Position numbers and translations under genes: made by a program
Assembly (NCBI GenBank): GCA_944326235.1
Contig: CALVDH010000027.1
Location: 1 to 33,243 of the forward strand
Length of the DNA stretch: 33,243 nt
DNA from: an uncultured Bacteroidales bacterium
GTDB lineage: Bacteria > Bacteroidota > Bacteroidia > Bacteroidales > UBA932
Direction of reading: 5' to 3'
In this document: positions 1-10,730 of the stretch, one piece after another
Numbering within the stretch: position 1 is the first letter of the stretch
How the letters are laid out: each line of letters begins with the position of its first letter
Notes under the pieces: generated by a model
Databases searched by the model: none
The model's input: only the letters and a program-made list of their open reading frames with translations
Told to the model about the DNA's origin: nothing

Positions 1-1067
1 AGGATGAATTTCTGCTTGATGCCCCAGATGTCGGGGAGGGTGGTCATGAAGGAACTGTCGACCATGTACCATTTCTCCCTGTCGTTCTGCTGCTTGACTC
101 CGAGGATGGAGAATATGGTGGCTCCGCTCTCGCCGACGGTGTAGGAACCGAACTCGGTGAAGATGTTGGGCTCGGTGACTCCGCGGGAGTTGCAGATGCT
201 CTTGATCTGGGCCACTACCTCCTCTATCATGTACTCGTAGTCATAGTCCATGCCGAGGGAGTTCTTGATCGGCAGTCCGCCTCCGATGTTCAGGGAGTCG
301 AGGGTAGGGCAGACGGCCTTGAGGTTGCAGTAGACGTTGACGCACTTGCCCAGCTCGTTCCAGTAGTAGGCGTTGTCCCTGATGCCGGTGTTGATGAAGA
401 AGTGCAGCATCTTGAGGCTGAATTTCTTGTTCTGGCTGAGCTTTTCCTGGTAGAAGGGCATGATGTCCTTGTAGCGGATGCCCAGGCGGGAGGTGTAGAA
501 CTCGAACTTGGGCTCCTCCTCGGCCGCGATGCGGATACCGATGCGGGTGGGCTCGTTGATCACGGCGTCGAGCTGGTCGAGCTCGGGCATATTGTCCAGG
601 ATGGGTATGGTGTTGTGCCAGCCGTCGTTGATGAACTGGGCTATGTTGGCGATGTAGGTGTCTTTCTTGTAACCGTTGCAGATGATGTAGAGGTCCTTGT
701 CCACGATTTTACTGTCATACAGCGACTCGATCAGATTGAAGTCGAAGGCCGATGAGGTCTCGATGTGGATGTCGTTCTTCAGGGCCTCCTCGAGCACGAA
801 AGAGAAGTGCGAGCTCTTGGTACAGTAGCAGTAGTGGTAGTCGCCCTGGTAGTCGACCTTTGCCATGGCCACGTTGAACATTCTCTTGGCCCGCTGTATC
901 TGGGAGGATATTTTGGGCAGATACGATATCTTCAGCGGGGTGCCGTACTGCTCGATGACGTCCATCATAGGGATGTCGTGAAAATAAAGAGCCCCGTCTT
1001 CTACGCGGAATTCGTCCTGCGGAAACTCGAAGGACTGCTCGACCAGATCGATGTACTTGTTCTTCAT
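1..1067 (-). CDS. speA: Arginine decarboxylase (PLP-dependent), C-terminal part cut by window edge
   Basis: Fold-III PLP decarboxylase that should convert arginine to agmatine, the first step of polyamine synthesis. The frame is open from an ATG at 1067-1065 to the left edge, giving 355 codons with no stop in view. Visible signatures are YCYCTKSSHF (Lys84, the expected PLP lysine), EEEPKFEFYTSRLG, NIGGGLPI and FTEFGSYTVGESG. The last two correspond to the glycine-rich and EPGR-type phosphate-binding segments of this fold. From memory the sequence follows the Flavobacterium-type arginine decarboxylase closely, not the longer E. coli SpeA type. Diaminopimelate or carboxynorspermidine decarboxylase are the alternatives for the fold but fit less well. 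It is divergent from tamL, and a TATATTTG -7 element lies about 70 nt upstream of the start. Confidence 0.88.
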   Translation of the reverse strand, partial: MKNKYIDLVEQSFEFPQDEFRVEDGALYFHDIPMMDVIEQYGTPLKISYLPKISSQIQRAKRMFNVAMAKVDYQGDYHYCYCTKSSHFSFVLEEALKNDIHIETSSAFDFNLIESLYDSKIVDKDLYIICNGYKKDTYIANIAQFINDGWHNTIPILDNMPELDQLDAVINEPTRIGIRIAAEEEPKFEFYTSRLGIRYKDIMPFYQEKLSQNKKFSLKMLHFFINTGIRDNAYYWNELGKCVNVYCNLKAVCPTLDSLNIGGGLPIKNSLGMDYDYEYMIEEVVAQIKSICNSRGVTEPNIFTEFGSYTVGESGATIFSILGVKQQNDREKWYMVDSSFMTTLPDIWGIKQKFI

Positions 1068-1107
1068 ACTCGGTAATCCAATTAAGTTACATTGTTGTTC
1101 TTCGGAG

Positions 1108-1139
1108 GCATCCGGCTCACCCGGATTTTTTCCGGATGC
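1108..1139. repeat. Phased TCCGG/CCGGA inverted repeats in the speA-tamL gap
   Basis: GCATCCGG (1108-1115) and CCGGATGC (1132-1139) form an 8-bp inverted repeat. Inside it, TCCGG (1111), CCGGA (1121) and TCCGG (1131) alternate at exact 10-bp intervals, so the middle copy can pair with either flank. The array lies just downstream of the speA -7 element and partly abuts it. It could be a helically phased operator or alternative hairpins in the speA leader. It is not a terminator, because both flanking genes point away from it. Confidence 0.4.
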
Positions 1140-1146
1140 AAATATA
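1139..1146 (-). promoter_or_regulatory. Bacteroidota -7 promoter element for speA
   Basis: Read on the minus strand this is TATATTTG, an exact match to TAnnTTTG, about 70 nt upstream of the speA start. I see no good TTTG/TTG -33 element at the usual 19 nt spacing, so the call rests on the -7 match and its position in the divergent gap. Confidence 0.5.
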
Positions 1147-1155
1147 TCCAAGTAT

Positions 1156-1185
1156 TTTGATTTACATATAAAAATTATAAATTTG
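1156..1185 (+). promoter_or_regulatory. Bacteroidota promoter for tamL (TTTG-N18-TAAATTTG)
   Basis: TTTG at 1156-1159 and TAAATTTG at 1178-1185 are separated by 18 nt, close to the canonical TTTG-N19-TAnnTTTG promoter. The -7 element ends 15 nt before the ATG at 1201, which implies a very short leader. This placement is one reason to choose 1201 as the tamL start. Confidence 0.65.
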
Positions 1186-1200
1186 CATAAATTAATTTTA

Positions 1201-3549
1201 ATGCGTCCCGAAAGAATCCGATATATCCGCCTTGCCTGCATTACGGTGTTACTGGTCAGCCTTCTGGCCTCATGCAGCACTACCCGGATTCTGTCGGAGG
1301 ACCAGACGAGGCTCAAGAGCAATGTCGTAACAGTGGTCAACCGCAAGGACTATCCGGATTTTCAGGACCCGACTCTTGACAACTACGTCCGTCAGAAAGC
1401 CAATACCTATTTTATAAAGACCCGCCGCGGAGGATGGAACCCTTTCCTGTATGTCGCCAACTGGACCAACGGCAAGGGCAAAGGCTGGGACAAGTTCGTT
1501 ACAAAGCTGGGGCAGGCGCCCGTGGTATTCGATCCGGCGCTCATGCTGGACAGCCGGGACAATATCATAACCCACCTCAAGTATATCGGCTACTACGGCT
1601 CGACCGTGCAGACACTGGCCGAGATACGCAACCAGCAGACCACCGTGGACTACCGCGTGAGGCTGGGACGGCAGTATCCCATCAGGGAGATATCCTACGA
1701 GGTGGATGATCCTGTTCTGGCTGAGGAGATATACAGGGACACCGTCAATTCGTTGATAAAGGTGGGTGTCCCCCTGTCGGAATCCCTTCTGGAGAGGGAG
1801 TCGGAGAGATCCGAGGCGTATCTGAGGGACAGGGGGTATTACGAGTTCTCCAAGAATTTCTATTTCTTTGCCGCCGATACGGTCTCTGTTCCGGGTTCGG
1901 CCCTGCTGAGGGTATCGGTGAGGAATTATCCCAGGGGAGGCCGTCCGGAGGACGCGGTCCGGCACCGCAGGTTCTATTTCGGCAAGGTGTCGGTGTATCC
2001 GGTATCGGACAATATCCGTTACAGGGCCTCGATATCCAAGAAGATACCCCAGATTCTTGATACCGTCAAGTATGAGAACCTCACTATTCTCTACGACAGG
2101 AAGCGGAAGATCCGGCCGTCCATTCTCTACAAGATGAACCGTATAGAACCGGGTGATGTCTACAGCTCCAGCATAGTCAACAGCACCTACCAGAGGATGT
2201 CCAACCTGCGTATCTACAGCAGTGTAAGCGTGGAACTTACCAAGACCGACACCAATGTCGTGGACTGCAGCATCCGTCTGATTCCCTCCAAGGCCCACGG
2301 CTATAAGGTGAACCTGGAGGCGTCCACCAACTCCACCGGCCTGATAGGTATATCTCCCACAGTCTCGTATTACAACCGCAACATATTCAAGGGAGGGGAG
2401 TGGCTGTCCCTTTCGGTCTCCGGCAATTTCCAGTTCTCCGTCCGCGACGATACCAGGGCCACCGAGTTCGGAACGAATGCCGGCCTGAGCTTCCCTACCT
2501 TCGTATTTCTGCCTGACAGGATGTTCAAGAACATCATTCCCCGCACCGACGTGGAGCTGTCCTACAACTACCAGCGCCGTCCCGAGTACACCCGCAACAT
2601 GATCGGAGCCAATTTCGGATGGAGCTGGAGCAGTCAGTCGAACAAGTATTATTTCAGGGTAGTGCCCCTGCAGATCAATATAGTCAATCTGCCTGTGTAC
2701 AGCAACGCATTCATGGAGTCGCTCACCAACCCGTTTGTCCGCGAGGCCTACAAGAACCACTTCGAGTTCGGTCTCGGTTTCGACGTGCAGTACAGCAGCG
2801 ACCCCAATGTCAATCCCGCCAACTCCTTCTTCAAGGCAGACCTCCAGGTAGACGTAGCCGGCAACCTGCTCTCGGCGTTCAACCGCTTCATGCCGGTGGA
2901 CAGTTCCGGATTCCGGACCATCTGGAATTCTCCCTATTCGCAGTTCGCAAGGGCTGAGCTGTCACTGGCCTATACCTGGAAGTTCGGCCGGGACAATAAG
3001 CAGGCCGTGGCTGTAAGGGGCCTGGGAGGTCTGGGCTACGCATACGGCAACTCGGCCAAGATGCCTTTCGAGCGTCTGTTCTGGGCCGGCGGCTCGAACA
3101 GTCTCAGGGGCTGGACGGCCCGTAGTGTGGGACCGGGATCCTCTCAGATGGACGAGACATTCTCCATTCCCAACCAGACGGGTGATATGCGACTGGAGGC
3201 CAATATAGAGTACAGATTTCCCCTTTTCTCCATATTCCGGGGAGCGGTCTTCGCGGACTGGGGCAATGTCTGGAACCTCTCGCGCACCGGCGACCATGAG
3301 TCCATGGAGGGCGGCAGCACGGAGGATCAGACGGCCGAGGAGCTGTCTTATTTTTCCTGGAAAAATATGCTGCGGACCTCAGCATTCAGCGCCGGAGCCG
3401 GCCTGCGCCTGGACCTCAATTTCGTAGTGGTGAGGTTCGATGTCGGAATCAAGCTGTATGATCCTGCGGCTCAGCAGTGGCCCAATATCAGGACTTGGTT
3501 CCGCAGGGGAGGGTATGCCTTCCAGTTCGGTATCGGCTATCCTTTCTAG
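1201..3549 (+). CDS. tamL: TamL-type outer-membrane assembly lipoprotein (BamA/TamA superfamily)
   Basis: Omp85-superfamily protein of 782 residues. TamL, the lipidated TamA relative of Bacteroidota, works with TamB in outer-membrane biogenesis. The N-terminus is a lipoprotein signal with lipobox LLASC (Cys25). Residues of roughly 30-410 form the periplasmic POTRA-like part. From about 420 to the end is an Omp85 beta-barrel, with strand-like aromatic alternation, the segment RLFWAGGSNSLRGW and a terminal Phe (GIGYPF). The frame stays open upstream to an ATG at 1051, but that start would overlap speA, lie upstream of the promoter and bury the signal peptide, so 1201 is preferred. A tamB partner is not next to it: the downstream gene is rarA on the opposite strand, and the two stop codons share the palindrome CTAG. 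Confidence 0.85.
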   Translation: MRPERIRYIRLACITVLLVSLLASCSTTRILSEDQTRLKSNVVTVVNRKDYPDFQDPTLDNYVRQKANTYFIKTRRGGWNPFLYVANWTNGKGKGWDKFVTKLGQAPVVFDPALMLDSRDNIITHLKYIGYYGSTVQTLAEIRNQQTTVDYRVRLGRQYPIREISYEVDDPVLAEEIYRDTVNSLIKVGVPLSESLLERESERSEAYLRDRGYYEFSKNFYFFAADTVSVPGSALLRVSVRNYPRGGRPEDAVRHRRFYFGKVSVYPVSDNIRYRASISKKIPQILDTVKYENLTILYDRKRKIRPSILYKMNRIEPGDVYSSSIVNSTYQRMSNLRIYSSVSVELTKTDTNVVDCSIRLIPSKAHGYKVNLEASTNSTGLIGISPTVSYYNRNIFKGGEWLSLSVSGNFQFSVRDDTRATEFGTNAGLSFPTFVFLPDRMFKNIIPRTDVELSYNYQRRPEYTRNMIGANFGWSWSSQSNKYYFRVVPLQINIVNLPVYSNAFMESLTNPFVREAYKNHFEFGLGFDVQYSSDPNVNPANSFFKADLQVDVAGNLLSAFNRFMPVDSSGFRTIWNSPYSQFARAELSLAYTWKFGRDNKQAVAVRGLGGLGYAYGNSAKMPFERLFWAGGSNSLRGWTARSVGPGSSQMDETFSIPNQTGDMRLEANIEYRFPLFSIFRGAVFADWGNVWNLSRTGDHESMEGGSTEDQTAEELSYFSWKNMLRTSAFSAGAGLRLDLNFVVVRFDVGIKLYDPAAQQWPNIRTWFRRGGYAFQFGIGYPF

Positions 3550-4856
3550 TGGTTGTATTTTGGCCAGAGGCGGTCCATACGGGCTCGTATCTCATTCTCC
3601 CTGGCGTTGTTGCCAGGTTCGTAGAATTTTGTTCCGCTCAAGTTCTCAGGGAGAAATTCCTGGTCGGTGAAGTTGCCCTCGTAGTCGTGGGCGTAGCGGT
3701 ATCCCTCGTGGTAGCCCAGGTCCTTCATCAGTTTGGTGGGGGCATTCCGCAGGTGCAGGGGGACGGGGGAGTTGTCACCGCTGTTGACCAGGCCCAGGGC
3801 GGCGTCTATGGCCATGTAGGCAGAGTTGCTCTTGGAGCAGGTGGCCAGGTATATGGCGCACTCCGAGAGGATGATGCGGGCCTCGGGCATGCCTATCTTG
3901 TGGACGGCGTCGAAGGTGGACTGGGCGAGGAGCAGGGCGTTGGGGTTGGCCAGGCCTATGTCCTCGGAGGCCAGTATGACCATTCTCCGGGCAATGAAGA
4001 GGGGATCCTCGCCTCCGGCCAGCATACGGGCCATCCAGTAGACGGCTCCGTTCGGGTCCGAGCCGCGTATGCTCTTGATGAAGGCTGAGATGATGTCGTA
4101 GTGCATCTCTCCGTTCTTGTCGTAGACGGTGATGTTCTCCTGCAGGCGGTCGGCCACTGTGGCGTCGTCGATGATTACAGGTGTGTCAGGAGGAAATGAA
4201 TTGACGACTATCTCGAAGATATTAAGCAGCTTACGGGCATCACCGCCGGAGAAGCGGAACAGGGCTGTCCGCTCGCGGACCTCGATACTGCGCGAACTCA
4301 AGTAGGCGTCCTGGGTCAGGGCTCTGTCCAGCAGTTGTTCCAGGTCCTTGACTTCCAGTGATTTCATCACGAAGACCTGACATCGGGAGAGCAGCGGGGT
4401 GATGACCTCGAAGGAGGGATTCTCCGTAGTGGCTCCGATGAGGGTTACGGTACCGGTTTCCACAGCGCCCAGGAGCGCATCCTGCTGGGATTTGGAGAAA
4501 CGGTGGATCTCGTCGATGAAGAGTATCGGGGAGCCTTTGGCGAAGATGGAGTTGTCCTTGGCCCGGGCGAACACGTCGCGCAGGTCCTTGACGCCTGAGT
4601 TTATGGCCGACAGTGTGTAGAAATCCCGGTGCAGTTCCCGCGAGACGATGTGCGCCAGGGTAGTCTTGCCGACGCCGGGAGGTCCCCAGAGGATGAAGGA
4701 GGAGATGTTGCCTGACTCGATCATCTTCCGCAGCACGGCTCCGGGACCCACCAGATGTTCCTGGCCGACGAACTCCGCGAGGGAATTCGGGCGCATGCGC
4801 TCGGGAAGTGGAATTGTGGGAGCGGACTGGACTGCGGCGGAGGACCTATTTAACAT
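3546..4856 (-). CDS. rarA: Replication-associated recombination protein A (RarA/MgsA AAA+ ATPase)
   Basis: AAA+ ATPase of 436 residues, the normal length for RarA/MgsA/WRNIP1. The family acts at stalled replication forks and resembles clamp-loader subunits. Visible motifs are Walker A GPPGVGKT (residues 58-65), Walker B LFIDEIHRF (112-120), sensor 1 GATTENPSF (141-149) and an arginine-finger region at LLSRCQVF. The C-terminal half carries the typical SDPNGAVYWMARML and GNNARE segments of the tetramerisation part. It is the last gene of a minus-strand run: its ATG lies 13 nt after the stop of the sugar-kinase-like gene, with no promoter motif between. Its TAG stop overlaps that of tamL on the other strand by 4 nt. 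Confidence 0.95.
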   Translation of the reverse strand: MLNRSSAAVQSAPTIPLPERMRPNSLAEFVGQEHLVGPGAVLRKMIESGNISSFILWGPPGVGKTTLAHIVSRELHRDFYTLSAINSGVKDLRDVFARAKDNSIFAKGSPILFIDEIHRFSKSQQDALLGAVETGTVTLIGATTENPSFEVITPLLSRCQVFVMKSLEVKDLEQLLDRALTQDAYLSSRSIEVRERTALFRFSGGDARKLLNIFEIVVNSFPPDTPVIIDDATVADRLQENITVYDKNGEMHYDIISAFIKSIRGSDPNGAVYWMARMLAGGEDPLFIARRMVILASEDIGLANPNALLLAQSTFDAVHKIGMPEARIILSECAIYLATCSKSNSAYMAIDAALGLVNSGDNSPVPLHLRNAPTKLMKDLGYHEGYRYAHDYEGNFTDQEFLPENLSGTKFYEPGNNARENEIRARMDRLWPKYNH

Positions 4857-4869
4857 AATATAAATTGTG

Positions 4870-5931
4870 TTAGAACAGTTGCTGCTCTATGGACTGCAGC
4901 AGCTTGAGCTGTGCCCGCGTGCGCACCAGGTTGTGCTCCGGGTATTTGATCTTGTAGTAATGGTCGCCGTCTATGTAGTCCATCAGGAATCTCAGCGCCT
5001 GCTCGTATGTGATGTACCTTGCAGAGAACGGCAGATATTTCCGCTCAATGTCAGTCAGGAAACTTCCGGCCTCGGACAGATATCCGCGCTCGAAGGCATC
5101 GTACATCTCCCGGCTCATGGATACGCGGCTCAGGTCCGGATCATCCTCGGCGCCGGTGTTGGTGTACGAGCGGATCGAGTCTCCGAAGTCATACAGGCAC
5201 GGGGCCTTGAGCACAGTGTCCAGGTCCAGTACGCACAGCACGTTGCCGTCATGGTCGAACAGCATGTTGGCTATCTTGGTGTCATTGTGAGTGACTCTCA
5301 GCGGTATCTCTCCGGTCTCTATCAGCTTGTAGAAATCCAGCATCTCAGACCTGCGGGACTCTATTTCCGCTATGAGTTCCCGTACGGACTCAGCCCTGTG
5401 CTCAGGATCCCTGGCCAGGGTCTCGTCCCACTGTCCGTAACGGAACCTGATGTTGTGGAATCCGGGCAGTGTGTCCACCAGCGGCTGGTCAAAATCCGAG
5501 AGCATGGCCTGGAACCGGCCTATGCCGCGGCCGCCGCACTCAGCCAGCAAAGGCGTGTCTGCTTTATCGTAACTTACGGAGTCTTCGATGAATACGGTAA
5601 CGCACCAATACTCTCCGTCGTGTACGTGGTAGAGTTTCCCGTCGACTGCCGGAACTACTGTAAGGGACTCCCTCATGGGATCACCTCCGGCGGCTGCGAT
5701 TTTCTTCTTGAGGTGTGAGGTGATAGCCTGGATATTGCTCATCATTCCAGGTATGTCCTTGAAAATGTTGGTGTTCTTCCTTTGAAGAATGTACCTCGGC
5801 GCATCACCTTCGGTCTCGATGGTGAATGTGTCGTTGATAAATCCGTCTCCGAGGGTCCTGACCTGAGCCGGAACGCCTTCAAGCTGGAATTGCCGGGCAA
5901 TCTCCAGCAGCTGCTCACCTGTTTTTGCCAT
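4870..5931 (-). CDS. Phosphotransferase family protein, N-acetylhexosamine 1-kinase-like
   Basis: APH/choline-kinase-fold protein of 353 residues. The catalytic loop is THNDTKIANML, with His215-Asn216-Asp217, and the metal-binding segment is DLDTV (Asp236, Asp238). An ATP-site region, GDGFINDTF, lies near residue 28, and YILQRKN (about 47-53) provides a likely nucleotide-contacting lysine. It closely follows a family common in Bacteroides and Parabacteroides annotated as aminoglycoside phosphotransferase or NahK. NahK phosphorylates GlcNAc/GalNAc at C1. Resistance to aminoglycosides is very unlikely given the operon with phosphofructokinase and an amylase-family enzyme, which points to sugar metabolism. 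The exact substrate cannot be read from the sequence. It lies 18 nt after the amylase gene and 13 nt before rarA. Confidence 0.75.
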   Translation of the reverse strand: MAKTGEQLLEIARQFQLEGVPAQVRTLGDGFINDTFTIETEGDAPRYILQRKNTNIFKDIPGMMSNIQAITSHLKKKIAAAGGDPMRESLTVVPAVDGKLYHVHDGEYWCVTVFIEDSVSYDKADTPLLAECGGRGIGRFQAMLSDFDQPLVDTLPGFHNIRFRYGQWDETLARDPEHRAESVRELIAEIESRRSEMLDFYKLIETGEIPLRVTHNDTKIANMLFDHDGNVLCVLDLDTVLKAPCLYDFGDSIRSYTNTGAEDDPDLSRVSMSREMYDAFERGYLSEAGSFLTDIERKYLPFSARYITYEQALRFLMDYIDGDHYYKIKYPEHNLVRTRAQLKLLQSIEQQLF

Positions 5932-5949
5932 GGTTGTTGAATATGTCTT

Positions 5950-7347
5950 TTAATTCTGTAGTCTCAGTAAAGTTCCTGCGTTGGGGGCGATGGCCACCTC
6001 TACAGGAGTGGTTGAATTGAGGTATTCGGTCTCGTCTATTCCGAAGTATTCAAATGCGTGCCCGGGTATATTGACCTTTATGACGGCTTTCTCGTCCGAG
6101 AAGTTGGCGGCGCACAGGAATATCTTGCGGCCGTAGCGTCTGAGGAATACGAAATGACGGTCGGGGTTGAAATATTCTGACCCGGGGTTGGCATACTCCA
6201 GGTCGAAGGTATCTCCCCTCCGGATAGCCGGTTCAGTGGTCTTGCTCAAGAATTCCATGTAGATGTCCCGCAGTGCGGATGCCTCGTGGTCGAGGAACTT
6301 GCCTGCGTCTCCGGCCCTGAGTCCGCGCAGCCAGGACCTCATCCTGGGCAGCGAGCAGAAATCGAAGATCGAAGTCTTCTCAGGTCCCTCACCCAGTTCC
6401 TGCCCGAAGTAGAGCATGAACGGAGCCGTGTTGAAATACAGGGATACGAACAGGGCTGCCAGGCCTCTGAAAGGATCGCCTGCGAAATCCGGCGAACTTA
6501 TCCGGTCCTCGTCGTGGTTTTCCAGGAACTTGAGCATGCGGTCCTGGTACCTGCCCTGTTTCTGCCATTCGGCCGTCAGACTGGATGCCGGTGCTTCTCC
6601 CCTTACTATCTTCTTGAGAGTGTCGTAGAAACCGGTCTTGTCGTAGAGGTAGTCGAAACCGCCCTCGTCGAAGAGCGCGGAGTAATTTTCCGGCTGATAT
6701 GCCTCTCCGATGAATATGAGTTTGGGATACTGTTTCTTGACAGATGCGATACACCATTTCCAGAACTCGACGGGAACCAGCTCCACCATGTCGCAGCGGA
6801 ATCCCCCTACCCCTTTGGAAGCCCAGAACAGCAGGATATTCCTCATCTTCTCCCAGGTGTCACGGCAGCTGTAGTCCAGCTTGACCGTGTCGCTCCAGTC
6901 CCAGTCGTGAATCCTTCCGGGGCAGTAGTTCTGCTCCCCGAAGTCTTCTACTGCGCTGTGATAATCGGGTGAAACGTGGTTGGGCACAAAGTCGATTATG
7001 GGGGTCAGGCCGGAATCCACTGTGCGGGCGATCATCGCCTCGAACTCTTTCATGCGGCCGGCTTCCCTCGATGCCAGATACGGATTGACATCATAGTAGT
7101 CGGTTATGGCGAACGGGGAGCCGGCTCCGCCCTTGACTCCGGTGCCTCCGGCGGTGGCGTGACGGATGATTCCCGTGTACCATACATGAGTGACATTGAG
7201 CCTGCGGAGCTCCTCCAGGACCGATACCGTGATGTCCTTGAACTTCCCGGAACCGTTTTCCTGGAGGCTGCCTCCCGGCCTGTTGACGCTGTGGGCATTG
7301 GCGAATACCCTGAGCAGCATCTGATATACTATGAACTTACCCTTCAT
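5950..7347 (-). CDS. Cytoplasmic alpha-amylase family glycoside hydrolase (GH13)
   Basis: GH13 (beta/alpha)8-barrel enzyme of 465 residues with the four conserved regions in order: DFVPNH (119-124), GGFRCDMVE with nucleophile Asp186 and Arg184, FIGEAY with acid/base Glu215, and FLENHDEDR with His278-Asp279. A short C-terminal beta domain follows. There is no signal peptide (MKGKFIVYQMLLRVF), so it should act inside the cell on alpha-glucans such as glycogen or imported maltodextrins. Substrate and subfamily cannot be fixed from motifs alone. The start codon shares one base with the stop of the upstream phosphofructokinase gene (TAATG), which suggests translational coupling and one operon. Confidence 0.88.
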   Translation of the reverse strand: MKGKFIVYQMLLRVFANAHSVNRPGGSLQENGSGKFKDITVSVLEELRRLNVTHVWYTGIIRHATAGGTGVKGGAGSPFAITDYYDVNPYLASREAGRMKEFEAMIARTVDSGLTPIIDFVPNHVSPDYHSAVEDFGEQNYCPGRIHDWDWSDTVKLDYSCRDTWEKMRNILLFWASKGVGGFRCDMVELVPVEFWKWCIASVKKQYPKLIFIGEAYQPENYSALFDEGGFDYLYDKTGFYDTLKKIVRGEAPASSLTAEWQKQGRYQDRMLKFLENHDEDRISSPDFAGDPFRGLAALFVSLYFNTAPFMLYFGQELGEGPEKTSIFDFCSLPRMRSWLRGLRAGDAGKFLDHEASALRDIYMEFLSKTTEPAIRRGDTFDLEYANPGSEYFNPDRHFVFLRRYGRKIFLCAANFSDEKAVIKVNIPGHAFEYFGIDETEYLNSTTPVEVAIAPNAGTLLRLQN

Positions 7348-8594
7348 TATTTCTCAGGGCGTTCCCAGTTCAGTATCCTGTAGAAATCGTACTCCTCGGG
7401 ATTGGCCACATACTTGCGGGCGGCCTCATAGTCCTCGGGTCCGATATAGTGGAGCATGTATTTCACTATGTTCTGTACCTGCTCGCGTGAGATGTCCACG
7501 CAGCGGGGAGGAATCTTGCCAGTGGCGGGATCCTGGAGGTCCTTGAGATACAGGGGGGTGATGTCGCCTGCGCGGTCCACGTACACCATGCACCCGGTCT
7601 CGCCGGACTCGAAGAGCTTCCATACGCCGTAGGCCATCTGGGAGCAGTAGGTGATGTCGTAGGATACGGGGTTGTTGCAGCGTACGTCGTAGCCGATCTC
7701 AATGGGACGTATCTTGGCCTTGAGCCCGAGTTCTTCGAGTTTCTTCTCGAGGACAGTGCAGAAAATCTGTGCCTTGGATACCTTGCCGAGTTCAGGATGA
7801 CCGTGCTCGTCATAGGAGAAAGTCACTCCGGTGGCCTTGAGATCCTCGGCACTGAGTTCGTAGAAGATACCCTCCGATACGATCACGCCGCCGTAGGTGA
7901 TGCCCATGATCTTGCGCTTGATGATGGCGGATACTGCCAGGCGGACGATCTTGTCGATGGTGGCGTTGGTCTTGTTGAACATCTCGGGGATGACCAGCAT
8001 GGGATAGTGGCATGAGGATGCGATACCCAGGGCAAGATGGCCTGCGGAGCGTCCCATGGCCGATACGAGGAACCAGGTGCCGCTGGTGCGGGCGTCCTCA
8101 TAGACGATGGTGGCCACGCGGGTGCCCTCGGACTTGGCCGACTCGTAGCCGAAAGTGGGCTGGTTGTCGGGCAGCGGAAGGTCATTGTCGATGGTCTTGG
8201 GTACGTGGATGTTCTGGATGTGGATATCGTGGGAGAGCAGATACTTGGTCAGTCTGTTTGCGGTGGAGGCGGTGTCATCTCCGCCGATGGTGACCAGAAG
8301 CTTGATGTTGTTGTCAGTGAAGAACTTGAGGTTGAAATGATGCTCGAGGTCGTCATCAGTAGGCTTGAAACGGCTCATCATCAGATAGGAACCGCCGCGG
8401 TTGTAGATGTTGTCGGCCAGGAAGAAGTCGATGTCGATATGGCTGGGGTTCTCGCTGAAAAGGCCCTTGTAGCCCTCATGCAGACCGATGACCCTGTACC
8501 CCTTGGCCAGGAAAGTCTTGGCGATAGTTCCTATTACTGTGTTGATTCCGGGAGCAGGACCACCTCCTGCTAAAATTACTATTGACGCTTTCAT
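7347..8594 (-). CDS. pfp: Pyrophosphate-type 6-phosphofructokinase
   Basis: Phosphofructokinase-fold protein of 415 residues that phosphorylates fructose 6-phosphate. Two positions decide the phosphoryl donor. GGDDT has Asp107 where ATP enzymes have Gly, and PKTIDNDL has Lys133 where ATP enzymes have Gly. Both are the choices of PPi-dependent enzymes, so the likely reaction is the reversible PPi-linked one. Other motifs are GGGPAPGINTVI at the N-terminus, GYESAKSEGTR and SAMGRSAGHLALG. It heads the minus-strand run, with a TAAATTTG -7 element 32 nt upstream, and its stop overlaps the amylase start. The grouping suggests breakdown of stored or imported glucan into glycolysis. Confidence 0.88.
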   Translation of the reverse strand: MKASIVILAGGGPAPGINTVIGTIAKTFLAKGYRVIGLHEGYKGLFSENPSHIDIDFFLADNIYNRGGSYLMMSRFKPTDDDLEHHFNLKFFTDNNIKLLVTIGGDDTASTANRLTKYLLSHDIHIQNIHVPKTIDNDLPLPDNQPTFGYESAKSEGTRVATIVYEDARTSGTWFLVSAMGRSAGHLALGIASSCHYPMLVIPEMFNKTNATIDKIVRLAVSAIIKRKIMGITYGGVIVSEGIFYELSAEDLKATGVTFSYDEHGHPELGKVSKAQIFCTVLEKKLEELGLKAKIRPIEIGYDVRCNNPVSYDITYCSQMAYGVWKLFESGETGCMVYVDRAGDITPLYLKDLQDPATGKIPPRCVDISREQVQNIVKYMLHYIGPEDYEAARKYVANPEEYDFYRILNWERPEK

Positions 8595-8604
8595 ATCAGT
8601 ATGA

Positions 8605-10719
<2,115 letters not shown>

Positions 10720-10730
10720 ACCTACACAGT

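Noticed and set aside
1051..1200. tamL extension to the ATG at 1051
   Set aside because: It would overlap the divergent speA gene, precede the promoter at 1156-1185 and place the lipoprotein signal 50 residues inside the protein.
1270..2760. 496-codon open frame on the minus strand inside tamL
   Set aside because: It lies wholly inside tamL on the opposite strand, has no recognisable domain and no -7 motif before it.
4870..5931. Aminoglycoside resistance gene
   Set aside because: The catalytic motif is shared by many kinases; the operon context and similarity point to a sugar kinase, not drug resistance.
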